Shown here: one piece after another, positions 1 to 6,933 of the stretch
How positions within the stretch are numbered: position 1 is the stretch's first letter
How the letters are laid out: the number at the start of each line of letters is the position of its first letter
Origin: Spirochaetales bacterium
GTDB lineage: Bacteria > Desulfobacterota_D > UBA1144
DNA: 15,929 nt
Reading direction: 5' to 3'
Assembly: GCA_002730475.1 (NCBI GenBank)
Contig: PCAG01000005.1
Coordinates: 18,042 to 33,970, forward strand
Translations under genes and position numbers: made by a program
Notes under the pieces: model-generated
The model's input: the letters and a program-made list of their open reading frames with translations, nothing else
Told to the model about the DNA's origin: nothing
Database searches by the model: none

Positions 1-50
1 AGAACTTCTTTGTGGAAATTATCATCTGTTGTTTCAACTACGGTACTCAT
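1..50 (-). CDS. trxA: Thioredoxin, N-terminus only (partial)
   Basis: Only the first 16 complete codons are present; the gene runs leftward out of the window. They read MSTVVETTDDNFHKEV, which matches the start of bacterial thioredoxin 1 (E. coli begins MSDKIIHLTDDSFDTDV), including the TDD-x-F strand-helix junction. The ATG is preceded by GGAGGAG with good spacing, so the start is secure. The active-site CGPC lies outside the window, so the assignment rests on a short similarity. Thioredoxin would be the natural reductant for the MsrB encoded at 7302, but nothing in the sequence links the two genes. It is divergent from fumC, with 115 bases between the starts. Confidence 0.7.
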   Translation of the reverse strand, partial: MSTVVETTDDNFHKEV

Positions 51-82
51 TTTCTCCTCCAGTTAGCAAATTAATAATAAAC

Positions 83-88
83 TATAAT
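83..88 (+). promoter_or_regulatory. Probable fumC -10 box (TATAAT)
   Basis: A consensus TATAAT lies 77 bases before the chosen fumC ATG, in the thioredoxin-fumC divergent gap. A -35 is not clear. Transcription from here would place the 119-148 inverted repeat inside the mRNA leader. Confidence 0.4.
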
Positions 89-118
89 ATAACGAAAAAT
101 AAATTATCAAAGTTTCTT

Positions 119-148
119 ACAATAAGTTAGAATTATTTAACTTATTGT
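119..148. promoter_or_regulatory. Perfect 11-bp inverted repeat in the fumC leader
   Basis: ACAATAAGTTA (119-129) and TAACTTATTGT (138-148) are perfect reverse complements separated by 8 bases. The repeat ends just before the AAGGA that serves as the fumC Shine-Dalgarno site (from 152). It could be a dimer-binding operator or an RNA hairpin affecting ribosome access. No T-run follows, so it is not a conventional terminator. The regulator is unknown. Confidence 0.6.
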
Positions 149-165
149 TACAAGGATGTCTTTAT

Positions 166-1554
166 ATGCCAAAGAGCAATTTTAGGATTGAATCAGATTC
201 AATGGGGGAAATGAAAGTTCCTAAAAATGCTTTGTATGCGGCACAGACGGCAAGAGCAATTAAGAATTTTCCAATAAGCGGATTAACATTCAAAAGACCT
301 TTCATTGAGGCCCTTGGTGTTATAAAATTTTCTGCTGCCAAAGTTAATCAACAACTAAAATTAATCTCACCAAGTGCGGCTAAAGCTATTATGAAGGCAT
401 CGGATGAAGTGATTAACGGTATACACGATTCAGAATTTGTTGTTGATATTTTTCAAACGGGTTCTGGTACATCGACTAATATGAATGCTAACGAAGTAAT
501 TGCAACTTTAGCTAATAGATACATCAAAGGAAAAGAAAAAATTCACCCAAATGATCATGTCAATTTATGTCAATCCAGTAACGATGTTATCCCAACCGCG
601 ATACATATCTCCACATACAAACTAATTCTCAACTCTTTAATCCCTAATTTGAAAATTCTTGAGAAACAGCTAGGAGTAAAATCAAAAAAATTTAACAGTA
701 TTTTTAAGATTGGTCGCACACATCTTCAAGATGCTACACCGATAACTTTAGGTCAAGAATTTGGTGGATATGCAAGCATGATTACAAAATCTATTAATTT
801 TATAGAAGAATCATCAAGTAATTTAAAAGAATTGGCCCAGGGCGGCACTGCTGTGGGGACTGGTATTAATTCTCATCCGAAATTTGCATCTAAGATTGCA
901 AAAGAAATATCTACAAAGGTGGGTATTAAATTTGTGGAAGCAAAAAATCATTTCGAATCACAAGCATCTAAAGATGCTTTGGTTCTTACTAGTGCATCGC
1001 TAAAAACTCTGGCCACGTCTTTGATGAAGATAGGAAACGATATCAGATGGCTTGGTAGCGGACCTAGGTGTGGTTTTGGAGAAATCTCTTTGCCTGCAAT
1101 TCAGCCTGGATCATCGATAATGCCTGGAAAAGTTAACCCCGTTCTAGCCGAATCTTTAACACAAGTTTGTGCGCAAGTTATAGGTAACGATGTCACCGTT
1201 ACTATAGCTGGTCAATCAGGAAATTTTGAACTTAATGTCATGATGCCCGTAATGGCTCACAATGTTTTGGAATCGGTCGAACTCCTTTCTTCATCGTCTA
1301 AAATTTTTGCAACCGATTGCATAGCAGGAATACAACCCGATAGAAAGAGATGTGAAAGTCTTATTGAAGAAAGTTTAGCTATGTGTACGAGCCTAGCTCC
1401 TGTGCTTGGCTATGATAAAGCAGCAGCTATAGCAAAAAAAGCTTACGCCGAAGGTAAAACAATTAGAGGTATTGTTTATGAAGATAAAATTCTAGATAAA
1501 AAAGAAGCTGATAAGATTTTAAATCCACAAAAAATGATTAAACCCAGTTTGTGA
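166..1554 (+). CDS. fumC: Fumarate hydratase class II
   Basis: This enzyme reversibly hydrates fumarate to L-malate in the TCA cycle; it is a cytoplasmic homotetramer without an iron-sulfur cluster. The 462-residue length fits the family (about 465). Visible family landmarks are GSGTSTNMNANEV (99-111), SSND (137-140), GRTHLQDATP (183-192, with the catalytic-base His186) and the signature GSSIMPGKVNP (315-325) with the active-site serine loop. These favour fumarase over aspartase or argininosuccinate lyase. An in-frame TTG at 145 would add seven residues, but it lies inside the inverted repeat; ATG 166 has AAGGA about 10 bases upstream and gives the usual N-terminus. The stop overlaps the GTG of the next gene (GTGA), suggesting translational coupling to an unrelated unknown protein. 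Confidence 0.97.
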   Translation: MPKSNFRIESDSMGEMKVPKNALYAAQTARAIKNFPISGLTFKRPFIEALGVIKFSAAKVNQQLKLISPSAAKAIMKASDEVINGIHDSEFVVDIFQTGSGTSTNMNANEVIATLANRYIKGKEKIHPNDHVNLCQSSNDVIPTAIHISTYKLILNSLIPNLKILEKQLGVKSKKFNSIFKIGRTHLQDATPITLGQEFGGYASMITKSINFIEESSSNLKELAQGGTAVGTGINSHPKFASKIAKEISTKVGIKFVEAKNHFESQASKDALVLTSASLKTLATSLMKIGNDIRWLGSGPRCGFGEISLPAIQPGSSIMPGKVNPVLAESLTQVCAQVIGNDVTVTIAGQSGNFELNVMMPVMAHNVLESVELLSSSSKIFATDCIAGIQPDRKRCESLIEESLAMCTSLAPVLGYDKAAAIAKKAYAEGKTIRGIVYEDKILDKKEADKILNPQKMIKPSL

Positions 1555-2291
1555 CGATGAAGAAGAAGCTGTTAACGAAAGTATCCAACATAGAAGATAT
1601 CTCAGTCAGCGTGGAATATTTTAAGGATAAATATTTTCCTGATATTTTGAAGGAAACTGAATTGTTGAAGAGTGTTGTTAATCAAATCAAGCTCGAACCC
1701 AGAATTCTCTACGACGAAAATTACGTAAAAGGTTGGAAAGATGATTTAACTATTGAGAGAGAATCAAAGATTAAAATCATCATAAACTTGTTGCAATCCA
1801 TTTTGAACGAACTTGAAAATTCGAATACCGTTTCCTCATATAAAAAGAATTTTGATAGATGGACCAAGGCCAAAGAGTGGCTTAACGATATCTTCTCCGC
1901 CGCGTCTTCGGGCTCTCGGTCTAAGTTGATTTATTTCGGCCCATGCGGGGAAAATTTACCTTCGGATTCTAAACTCTCATCTGAATTTAAATCTCTTAAG
2001 AATAAACTCGAAAGATTTTTCTTAAAACATCACCCTGTCCTTGTAGAAGCAAATGAGAAAAAGAAACAAGGACCAGTCTTATTATCAAAATATGCAAATA
2101 CTATTTTAATAGATGAAGTCTTAGGTGCTTTTGCAAAAACCTATCAGAAATCTTATGCACCTTACTCAGGACTAATAGCAGCTAAAGAGCGTCACGAAGT
2201 CGATACGATTGATAAAATTGTCCTGCATATTTTAGCGAACAAATATAGAACAACATTCCAGTCAATTTCTGTCAGGATGAAATTGATTTAA
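1551..2291 (+). CDS. Unrecognised 246-residue protein coupled to fumC
   Basis: I do not recognise this protein. It starts at GTG 1551, overlapping the fumC TGA by four bases, or at ATG 1557 two codons later; no separate Shine-Dalgarno site is seen, so coupling to fumC is likely. It is charged, Lys/Glu-rich and probably mostly helical and cytoplasmic, with no signal peptide or membrane segment. A central stretch contains SAASSGSRSK, then YFGPCGENLPSDS, with the only cysteine of the protein. The C-terminal third (from about residue 180) is less charged and includes SYAPYSG. Coding is supported by length, absence of overlapping alternatives and the tight junction with fumC. Function unknown. Confidence 0.8.
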   Translation: MTMKKKLLTKVSNIEDISVSVEYFKDKYFPDILKETELLKSVVNQIKLEPRILYDENYVKGWKDDLTIERESKIKIIINLLQSILNELENSNTVSSYKKNFDRWTKAKEWLNDIFSAASSGSRSKLIYFGPCGENLPSDSKLSSEFKSLKNKLERFFLKHHPVLVEANEKKKQGPVLLSKYANTILIDEVLGAFAKTYQKSYAPYSGLIAAKERHEVDTIDKIVLHILANKYRTTFQSISVRMKLI

Positions 2292-2314
2292 TTCTCATAT
2301 TTTATACTTTTAAG

Positions 2315-2323
2315 TGTTACAAT
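2315..2323 (+). promoter_or_regulatory. Extended -10 promoter, leaderless start at 2330
   Basis: TGTTACAAT is an extended -10 (TGn plus TACAAT). Only six bases separate it from the ATG at 2330, so transcription should begin at or within a base or two of the A of the start codon. There is no Shine-Dalgarno site. Confidence 0.6.
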
Positions 2324-2329
2324 CTAACT

Positions 2330-3022
2330 ATGAGAGCTAGCCCAAGTGACGATCCTTGGATTGATACCGAGATTTTGAGTGATAAATTTTTTATCGAAAT
2401 AAAAAAATTCGTTGAACAAGTACACGAGGGAAAGACGGGCATACTGTCCTGGGTTTTTTTCTGTAAATATTTTAAAGATTTTCAATCGACAAAAAAACCC
2501 TTACAGTTAGCCTTAGCAATCAAGGAGCACCCCTGCGTACTTGACCATCCAACCGTTAGATATCAAGTTATTGCGTGGGCCTTACAATCTAAGTATCCAA
2601 GCAAAGAAGATAAACGAAACCTACAAGAGTTTGCTTTAGGCCTGGGTGATTATGGTTCAAACAAGGAATCAAAAAATACCATTCCGTTTAACAAAGAACA
2701 TATTTCGGGCACTTTTAAATATATTTATAAAATGTTATCCGATATGAGAAAAGAACTTAAACCGAAATCGATTGAAGAGAGAAATTTTGCCCTGAGAACG
2801 TTGTTTAATCCAGGTAAAGCAAAAATAATTCCACTTGAGAGCAAAATAGAAGAGTGGTCTAATATAAAAAACCTGAGAGAGCTCTCGTTGCACATTACGC
2901 AATACTTTTTAAGCTACAAGTGGAGTCTTGAATACAAAAACGATTTCGTAAAAGATGAAAACCAACTTTTGGTACCCCCCAAACTAATACCAATGAAAAC
3001 AATAGAGAATCTAATTCGTTAA
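2330..3022 (+). CDS. Unrecognised 230-residue protein
   Basis: I do not recognise this protein. It is soluble by composition, with many aromatic and charged residues (WVFFCKYFKDF near residues 41-51, then VRYQVIAWALQSKYPSKED near 76-95). The latter resembles, weakly, the YWR helix region of the three paralogues encoded at 5370, 6513 and 7719, but not well enough to place it in that family. The start is ATG 2330, directly downstream of an extended -10 and without a Shine-Dalgarno site. The C-terminus is tail-to-tail with the gene at 3011-3760; the coding regions overlap by 12 bases. Confidence 0.8.
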   Translation: MRASPSDDPWIDTEILSDKFFIEIKKFVEQVHEGKTGILSWVFFCKYFKDFQSTKKPLQLALAIKEHPCVLDHPTVRYQVIAWALQSKYPSKEDKRNLQEFALGLGDYGSNKESKNTIPFNKEHISGTFKYIYKMLSDMRKELKPKSIEERNFALRTLFNPGKAKIIPLESKIEEWSNIKNLRELSLHITQYFLSYKWSLEYKNDFVKDENQLLVPPKLIPMKTIENLIR

Positions 3023-3760
3023 CTTAGTAATATTCTCCTGGTTCGCAAACTCTATATTGGACCATCTATTGATGAGGAATTCTATTAAACTAAGAGCATC
3101 CGAATAGTTACTTTTCTCTAATTCTATTTTTAAATCAGAAATAATTTTTACGGAATCTTCCTTGTCTAAACTGTTAGGAGGAAATGATGTTAACAGGTCT
3201 CCATAATTAAGAACAATCCTACTGTCTTTTGAAAACTCCTTGCACCACTCTTTAGTTTGGTTTAAATCCTTCTGAACTATACCGAGATAGGTAAACAGTT
3301 TTTCATTTTCTTCCGTGAGACTATTATTTAACAAAGTGAAATCGTCAATCATTTTTTGTGCTGAGATTAGGCTGTTTGTATAATGTATTGACCCGAATCC
3401 GTAGTGAGTCTTAAATGTCTTCTTCTGATCGTTTGAAAAAAGAAAGAACCAATGAATGGGTATCACATTCTCAACCAAAAAAGAATAGGGCTGACCATTT
3501 TTATCTGAATCTAGAAGGCATATATAATGCTCACCGTTCTCCTTTATAAATAGACATTCTCTTATATTGTCTTTACTTATAGAAAGGTGATCTGCTAATG
3601 ATTCTTGAAAAGTTGTATATTCGGTCCCAAACCACACCCCATAAGGTGATGTAGGACCGCCCCAGTAATCTTCATAAAAGTCTATATATTTATTCCAATA
3701 TTCTTTGTCGTCTCTTATATTCTCAAGTTTTTCATAAATTTGCAGACGACATGAGGGCAT
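3011..3760 (-). CDS. Unrecognised 249-residue protein, minus strand
   Basis: I do not recognise this protein. The N-terminal 45 residues are rich in Trp and Tyr (DFYEDYWGGPTSPYGVWFGT, about 27-46), and the middle contains hydrophobic, aromatic strand-like segments (PIHWFFLF). The rest is charged and helical. No signal peptide or convincing membrane helix is seen. The start at 3760 has AGGA about 10 bases upstream, and a TATAAT on the same strand lies just beyond it. It is divergent from the small membrane protein gene at 3805, sharing an AT-rich palindromic promoter region, and convergent with the gene ending at 3022. Its single-gene transcript is inferred from this layout. Confidence 0.75.
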   Translation of the reverse strand: MPSCRLQIYEKLENIRDDKEYWNKYIDFYEDYWGGPTSPYGVWFGTEYTTFQESLADHLSISKDNIRECLFIKENGEHYICLLDSDKNGQPYSFLVENVIPIHWFFLFSNDQKKTFKTHYGFGSIHYTNSLISAQKMIDDFTLLNNSLTEENEKLFTYLGIVQKDLNQTKEWCKEFSKDSRIVLNYGDLLTSFPPNSLDKEDSVKIISDLKIELEKSNYSDALSLIEFLINRWSNIEFANQENITKLTN

Positions 3761-3763
3761 ATG

Positions 3764-3791
3764 TTGATTTTCCTATAATTAGAATTATAAT
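3764..3791 (+). promoter_or_regulatory. Divergent promoter between 3760(-) and 3805(+)
   Basis: On the plus strand TTGATT (3764-3769) and TATAAT (3786-3791) are spaced by 16 bases. The segment ATAATT-AG-AATTAT (3775-3788) is an inverted repeat, so a -10-like hexamer can be read on both strands. Rightward transcription would start about 7 bases before the ATG at 3805. Confidence 0.5.
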
Positions 3792-3804
3792 TCAACTTAC
3801 TCCT

Positions 3805-4110
3805 ATGAAGCGAAACCTCTTTTTCTTGCTCAGCCTATTTATACTGATGTCCCAATCAGCCTTAGCTGATGATATAGTTTTCTTTGAAACCATACCTCTT
3901 TTTGGAAAAATACTAATAATGGCGGTGGCTTGCTCGATTCCGGTCTTTATTGTTTTTGCTCATATCGGTTTGTTTGAATACTTGCACACAGATAAATTTC
4001 CCAGTCTTGCTTTCCTAACAAGGCCGCAACAGGAAATGTTGTCTGGAACTATTGTAGGCTTGATATTTGGAATACTACTAACCCTTTTCTTTATTATTCT
4101 TGTAGGTTAA
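3805..4110 (+). CDS. Small secreted or membrane protein with signal peptide
   Basis: The 101-residue product starts MKRNLFFLLSLFILM, a typical signal peptide, with a cleavage-like SALA-DD at residues 18-23. Two further hydrophobic segments follow at about 34-57 and 79-100, with a short loop (HTDKFPSLAFLTRPQQEM) between them. An upstream in-frame ATG at 3751 would add 18 residues, but it lies inside the divergent promoter and would bury the signal peptide, so ATG 3805 is preferred. No Shine-Dalgarno site is seen; the leader is predicted to be only a few bases. The family is not recognised; it resembles the many two-helix inner-membrane proteins of unknown function. Confidence 0.75.
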   Translation: MKRNLFFLLSLFILMSQSALADDIVFFETIPLFGKILIMAVACSIPVFIVFAHIGLFEYLHTDKFPSLAFLTRPQQEMLSGTIVGLIFGILLTLFFIILVG

Positions 4111-4133
4111 ATATCTAAAATTATTGTTATTTT

Positions 4134-4163
4134 TTGATTTTTCTTGTTTTTCTGTGTTATAGT
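4134..4163 (+). promoter_or_regulatory. Promoter with extended -10, leaderless start at 4172
   Basis: TTGATT (4134-4139), an 18-base spacer, then TATAGT (4158-4163) preceded by TGT (extended -10). The ATG at 4172 is eight bases further on, with no Shine-Dalgarno site. Confidence 0.65.
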
Positions 4164-4171
4164 GACCTCAA

Positions 4172-4930
4172 ATGTCAGTCAAAATTGATCAAATTATAAG
4201 ATCTGATAGAAGAACACTGGAAGTCGAGATTTCAGTTGAAGGCCATATTATTATTAGATCGCCTCTTGATCAGTCTATGGAATCAATTCAAGAATATATA
4301 GATTCAAAGAAGTTTTATCTATTACGAACTCAGCAAATTGCTAAAGCTAGATATTTAAACGACCTTCATAAGAAATATGAGGATGGCGAGAAATTCCTAT
4401 ATTTAGGAAAAGAAAGACCTTTAAAAATCAGTACTGATGACCCGGTACCATTTGACTATAGAGAAGGAGTTTTTTATCTTTCTAGTTCTTATTTAAAATT
4501 TGCTAATAAATTTTTTGTAGATTGGTATAAAAAAATGGCAAAAGAGTACATCAGCGAAATCGCCAATCGGTACTCTCAGCTTTACAATGTTGATTATGAG
4601 AAAATCGTGATTACAAATGCCCACTCCCAGTGGGGTTCTTGTACTGGCAATGGAACTCTCAACTTTACTTGGAGAGTAATTTTGGTCCCTCACGAAGTTA
4701 TAACTTATCTTGTGGTGCACGAGCTTGCTCATATAGAAATAAGGGAACATTCAAATCGTTATTGGCTTGAGGTAGAAAAAATGATGCCGGACTATCTTAA
4801 ATATGAGAATTGGGTAAACGATAATGGACATATTTGTGCTATGTTTAAAGATGGAACCTTCGCAAAGACACCATCTTCAAATAGTTCAAAAATAAAAAAG
4901 AAAAATATTCAACTTGAGCTTGATCTTTAA
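4172..4930 (+). CDS. YgjP-like zinc metallopeptidase-fold protein
   Basis: The 252-residue protein belongs to the YgjP/DUF45 (M48-like) family. The hallmarks are SQWGSC (152-157), a following strand with LNFTWR, and VVHELAHIEIREHS (181-194), giving a zinc-binding HELAH plus a third His at 193. The N-terminal part (RSDRRTLEVEISVEGHIIIR) is the usual beta-rich start of the family. Members have been called predicted metal-dependent hydrolases, and E. coli YgjP has been reported as a UTP pyrophosphatase; which activity applies here is not decided by sequence. The gene is often found beside type I restriction genes, but none is present here. It is somewhat longer than typical because of a basic C-terminal tail. 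Its promoter predicts a leaderless mRNA. Confidence 0.9.
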   Translation: MSVKIDQIIRSDRRTLEVEISVEGHIIIRSPLDQSMESIQEYIDSKKFYLLRTQQIAKARYLNDLHKKYEDGEKFLYLGKERPLKISTDDPVPFDYREGVFYLSSSYLKFANKFFVDWYKKMAKEYISEIANRYSQLYNVDYEKIVITNAHSQWGSCTGNGTLNFTWRVILVPHEVITYLVVHELAHIEIREHSNRYWLEVEKMMPDYLKYENWVNDNGHICAMFKDGTFAKTPSSNSSKIKKKNIQLELDL

Positions 4931-4946
4931 TTGCAAGTAAATTTAT

Positions 4947-5195
4947 ATGTATAAAAAATTTAAAAAACTTATTAATAGATCCTTTCTGTTTATCCTTTCC
5001 TTGCCAGGAGCATTTATAATTTTAGCCCCTATCTTTTTGCTGTATGGAGGATATTTGCTCTTATCTTCAAATGGAAGAAGAAAACTAAAAAAATATTTTT
5101 TATTAACAGTTAACCTCTTAAACTTGTTCAAAACTAGAGAAGGGAGGAGACAGTCCTGGGTTTTGATTAAAAATTTTTGGAATGGAAAAAACTAA
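4947..5195 (+). CDS. Small single- or double-pass membrane protein
   Basis: The 82-residue product has a basic N-terminus (MYKKFKKLINR), a long hydrophobic stretch at about 13-40 broken by LPGAF and LYGGY, and a basic tail (GRRKLKK, then KTREGRRQSW). This charge pattern suggests a membrane hairpin with both ends in the cytoplasm. The family is not recognised. It follows the YgjP-like gene by 16 bases on the same strand and is probably co-transcribed. The stop overlaps the stop of the minus-strand peptide gene at 5192-5299 by three bases. The reverse strand of this region is also open for 62 codons, but that frame has no promoter or ribosome site and looks incidental. Confidence 0.65.
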   Translation: MYKKFKKLINRSFLFILSLPGAFIILAPIFLLYGGYLLLSSNGRRKLKKYFLLTVNLLNLFKTREGRRQSWVLIKNFWNGKN

Positions 5196-5299
5196 AGTTT
5201 TCCTGATGAACCAACTATCGTATATAAGGAATACGCCATTATAAGAAAAACAGCAACGAACAACAATATAAAGAAAATCTTCTCTGTGTTTTTACTCAT
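5192..5299 (-). CDS. 35-residue single-pass membrane peptide
   Basis: The product begins MSKNTEKIFFILLF, continues as one hydrophobic helix to about residue 29 and ends in a short GSSGKL tail. The open frame extends further upstream to a distant ATG, but that would run antisense through the 5370 gene. The start at 5299 is favoured because a perfect minus-strand TATAAT (5311-5306) lies exactly six bases before it, the spacing seen at other leaderless starts here. The orientation is probably N-terminus in, by the positive-inside rule. The gene is divergent from 5370 and tail-to-tail with 4947-5195. Function unknown; small peptides of this kind are often missed by gene callers. Confidence 0.6.
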   Translation of the reverse strand: MSKNTEKIFFILLFVAVFLIMAYSLYTIVGSSGKL

Positions 5300-5305
5300 G
5301 ACCCT

Positions 5306-5311
5306 ATTATA
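5306..5311 (-). promoter_or_regulatory. -10 box for the 35-residue peptide gene
   Basis: TATAAT on the minus strand, six bases before the ATG at 5299. No Shine-Dalgarno site is present; a leaderless transcript is predicted. No convincing -35. Confidence 0.55.
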
Positions 5312-5333
5312 AACAACAAATCCTCTTTTGGTA

Positions 5334-5364
5334 TTGCAATAAAATAAAACTCTAGTAACATAAT
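5334..5364 (+). promoter_or_regulatory. Promoter of the 5370 gene, leaderless
   Basis: TTGCAA (5334-5339), a 19-base spacer and CATAAT (5359-5364), with ATG 5370 five bases later and no Shine-Dalgarno site. The spacer is long, so the -35 call is weak. Confidence 0.45.
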
Positions 5365-5369
5365 AGCTT

Positions 5370-5981
5370 ATGACGGGAACTAGTTTTAAACAAAAAAAGA
5401 AAGAAGAAACGATAATTGAATCTATCTTTCCGGAAGGATTGAGAGATAAGACTCTTTTTAGGCCGACAATCAAAGGCAATGTGCAACAAATGAGTGAAAA
5501 AGGAGAGGGGTATCATGATGGTAATCCTTTTAGGTTGGTTGCATTTGATAGCCTTGAAGAATATCTGGAGACAAAGAATCCAGACAAGATGATTGATGCC
5601 GTAATGCATGACTACACAATTATTCAAGGGATTGTAATTAATGACTTAGAAGTTTGGGATCCAAAGAGTATGGTTGGTAACGAAATTATAGACTTAACAA
5701 TTTTGCAAATGGCTCATATTGATCGCCTATCAACAAAGACTGGTACTTCAGAAGAAAATCTAAACCTTGTAACTCCCCCTACTGTGGTGTGGTCAACGAT
5801 TAATTATTGGAGAACATATTTGACCTTTAATCGAGCCTCAGTTTACGCAAGTGATACGCAAAAATATCTTGAAAGATGTTTCTTAAGAGTGGGTGGCGCT
5901 TTAATTCCATCTATTATTCCTGTTGCAGACGGTGTCTTTACCGAAGAAGAAAGAAAATATAGAGAACTTAAACAGGCTTAG
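5370..5981 (+). CDS. YWR-motif paralogue 1, unrecognised family
   Basis: I do not recognise this 203-residue family, but it shares a motif with the products of 6513 and 7719: an LE-x-W element (DLEVW, 92-96), then a helix with INYWR (144-148) followed by an aromatic/hydrophobic run and, about 25 residues on, a GG/A-rich turn (RVGGALIP). The gap between the two elements is longer here (51 residues from Trp to Trp, against 22-24 in the others). The N-terminus is charged and probably disordered. No signal peptide or membrane helix. The start at ATG 5370 follows a -10-like box. The stop overlaps the DUF4396-like gene by four bases, tail to tail. Confidence 0.75.
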   Translation: MTGTSFKQKKKEETIIESIFPEGLRDKTLFRPTIKGNVQQMSEKGEGYHDGNPFRLVAFDSLEEYLETKNPDKMIDAVMHDYTIIQGIVINDLEVWDPKSMVGNEIIDLTILQMAHIDRLSTKTGTSEENLNLVTPPTVVWSTINYWRTYLTFNRASVYASDTQKYLERCFLRVGGALIPSIIPVADGVFTEEERKYRELKQA

Positions 5982-6394
5982 TGGCAGGATATTCCAAGTT
6001 TTTTCAATCTCCAGTAGTTATAGGGTAATGGGACAATGAATCCTACTAGTAGGATTGCGGGTAAGGTTTGAAATGTTATAATCGCTTTGCCATTTAACAT
6101 AAAGTCGGTATAGTTCATTGCGATTTCCATTCCTAGCATACTTATAAGACTCATTCCCATTGCGGTTTTAAAAGCATTCTTGAATTTCATAGTTTTAAAG
6201 AGAATAAATGTTTCGAGCGCGATACTTGTTATTAATCCATTAATCGTAGCAATTATCATTATATTGATATCATTAATATGGTATTCGGCATTCTGGAAAA
6301 ATATTATTGTTCCAAAATCGCCGATTGAACATCCAAGAAGACACCATAAGGTATTTATTGATGACCTTTTCCAAGTATGAATACATTTCCACAT
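5978..6394 (-). CDS. DUF4396-like integral membrane protein
   Basis: The 138-residue protein has hydrophobic segments at about 13-33, 44-67, 75-92 and 107-127. The order of landmarks fits my memory of DUF4396: an N-terminal W-x(6)-W then CLLGCSIGDF (18-27), a MEIAMNYTDFML helix (89-100) and a C-terminal PLPYNYW (122-128) followed by a His-terminated tail. The frame extends upstream to an ATG at 6502, but those 36 residues are hydrophilic and implausible, and ATG 6394 has a strong AGAGGT 8 bases upstream; I chose the latter. The family's biochemical role is not established. The gene is divergent from 6513 and convergent with 5370. Confidence 0.7.
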   Translation of the reverse strand: MWKCIHTWKRSSINTLWCLLGCSIGDFGTIIFFQNAEYHINDINIMIIATINGLITSIALETFILFKTMKFKNAFKTAMGMSLISMLGMEIAMNYTDFMLNGKAIITFQTLPAILLVGFIVPLPYNYWRLKKLGISCH

Positions 6395-6492
6395 TAACTC
6401 TACCTCTTTATTAGATAGACAAGAATTATTATCATGACGACAACGGTTATAGAAAAATAGAAAAAGATTGTTTCTTGAATCATCTAAATTCT

Positions 6493-6498
6493 TATAAT
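6493..6498 (+). promoter_or_regulatory. -10 box for the 6513 operon
   Basis: TATAAT 14 bases before ATG 6513; a TTGTTT at 6468-6473 is a possible -35 with a long 19-base spacer. The predicted leader is about 7-8 bases, too short for a Shine-Dalgarno site. Confidence 0.5.
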
Positions 6499-6512
6499 AC
6501 ATTATTAATGTT

Positions 6513-6932
6513 ATGACACAATCATCATGTGGTCCTACCAGCCCAGTCGCCGTTATTGGAAGTTCTCAGGTTAATGAACAAAATGCTGAGACCTACATGA
6601 AGAAATATGAGCTCTACGATAGGATTGACTTGTTTCCCAAAGAGGTAAGAACAATGGAAATTAAGGAATGGGAGTCTTTTGCTAAAAGGAATCCTTACCT
6701 TGCGAAGTTCTACGGTAAAAAAATGCCTGGCTACTTTTTTGTTGCTCTAGAAACTTGGAACTCAGAATTAGATTTTGATGTCTCCAACCCATTCCTCGAG
6801 AATATTTTTGCTGACACAATTAAATATTGGAGAAACCTGATTTTGAATCAGGACGAGGAACTGTCTAATGCTGGTAAAATTTTATTGGAAAATGTGGGTA
6901 TAGCTCTAGGGTCTGTTCCAAGTAAAAATTAG
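6513..6932 (+). CDS. YWR-motif paralogue 2, head of glutaredoxin-msrB operon
   Basis: I do not recognise this 139-residue protein as a named family. It aligns by eye with the 7719 product: PGYFFVALETW (72-82) against PKYFFYTLENW, and IKYWRNLIL (103-111) against LLYWRLMLF, with an acidic loop and a final amphipathic helix after each. The N-terminus MTQSSCGPTSP has one cysteine and is likely flexible. It is soluble by composition. The glutaredoxin-like gene starts one base after its stop and msrB overlaps that gene, so the three are very probably one transcript. A role in thiol redox or protein repair is therefore possible, but this is context only. Confidence 0.78.
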   Translation: MTQSSCGPTSPVAVIGSSQVNEQNAETYMKKYELYDRIDLFPKEVRTMEIKEWESFAKRNPYLAKFYGKKMPGYFFVALETWNSELDFDVSNPFLENIFADTIKYWRNLILNQDEELSNAGKILLENVGIALGSVPSKN

Positions 6933-6933
6933 A

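Noticed and set aside
145..165. TTG start extending fumC by seven residues
   Set aside because: It sits in the inverted repeat, before the Shine-Dalgarno site, and adds residues not usual for the family.
2330..3022. Fourth member of the YWR paralogue group
   Set aside because: The VRYQVIAWALQ region is only vaguely similar and lacks both the LE-x-W element and YWR.
4172..4930. Remnant of a type I restriction locus, suggested by the YgjP-like gene
   Set aside because: No HsdR, HsdM or HsdS sequence is present on either side.
6395..6502. Longer start for the DUF4396-like gene
   Set aside because: The extra 36 residues are hydrophilic and precede a strong ribosome site for ATG 6394.
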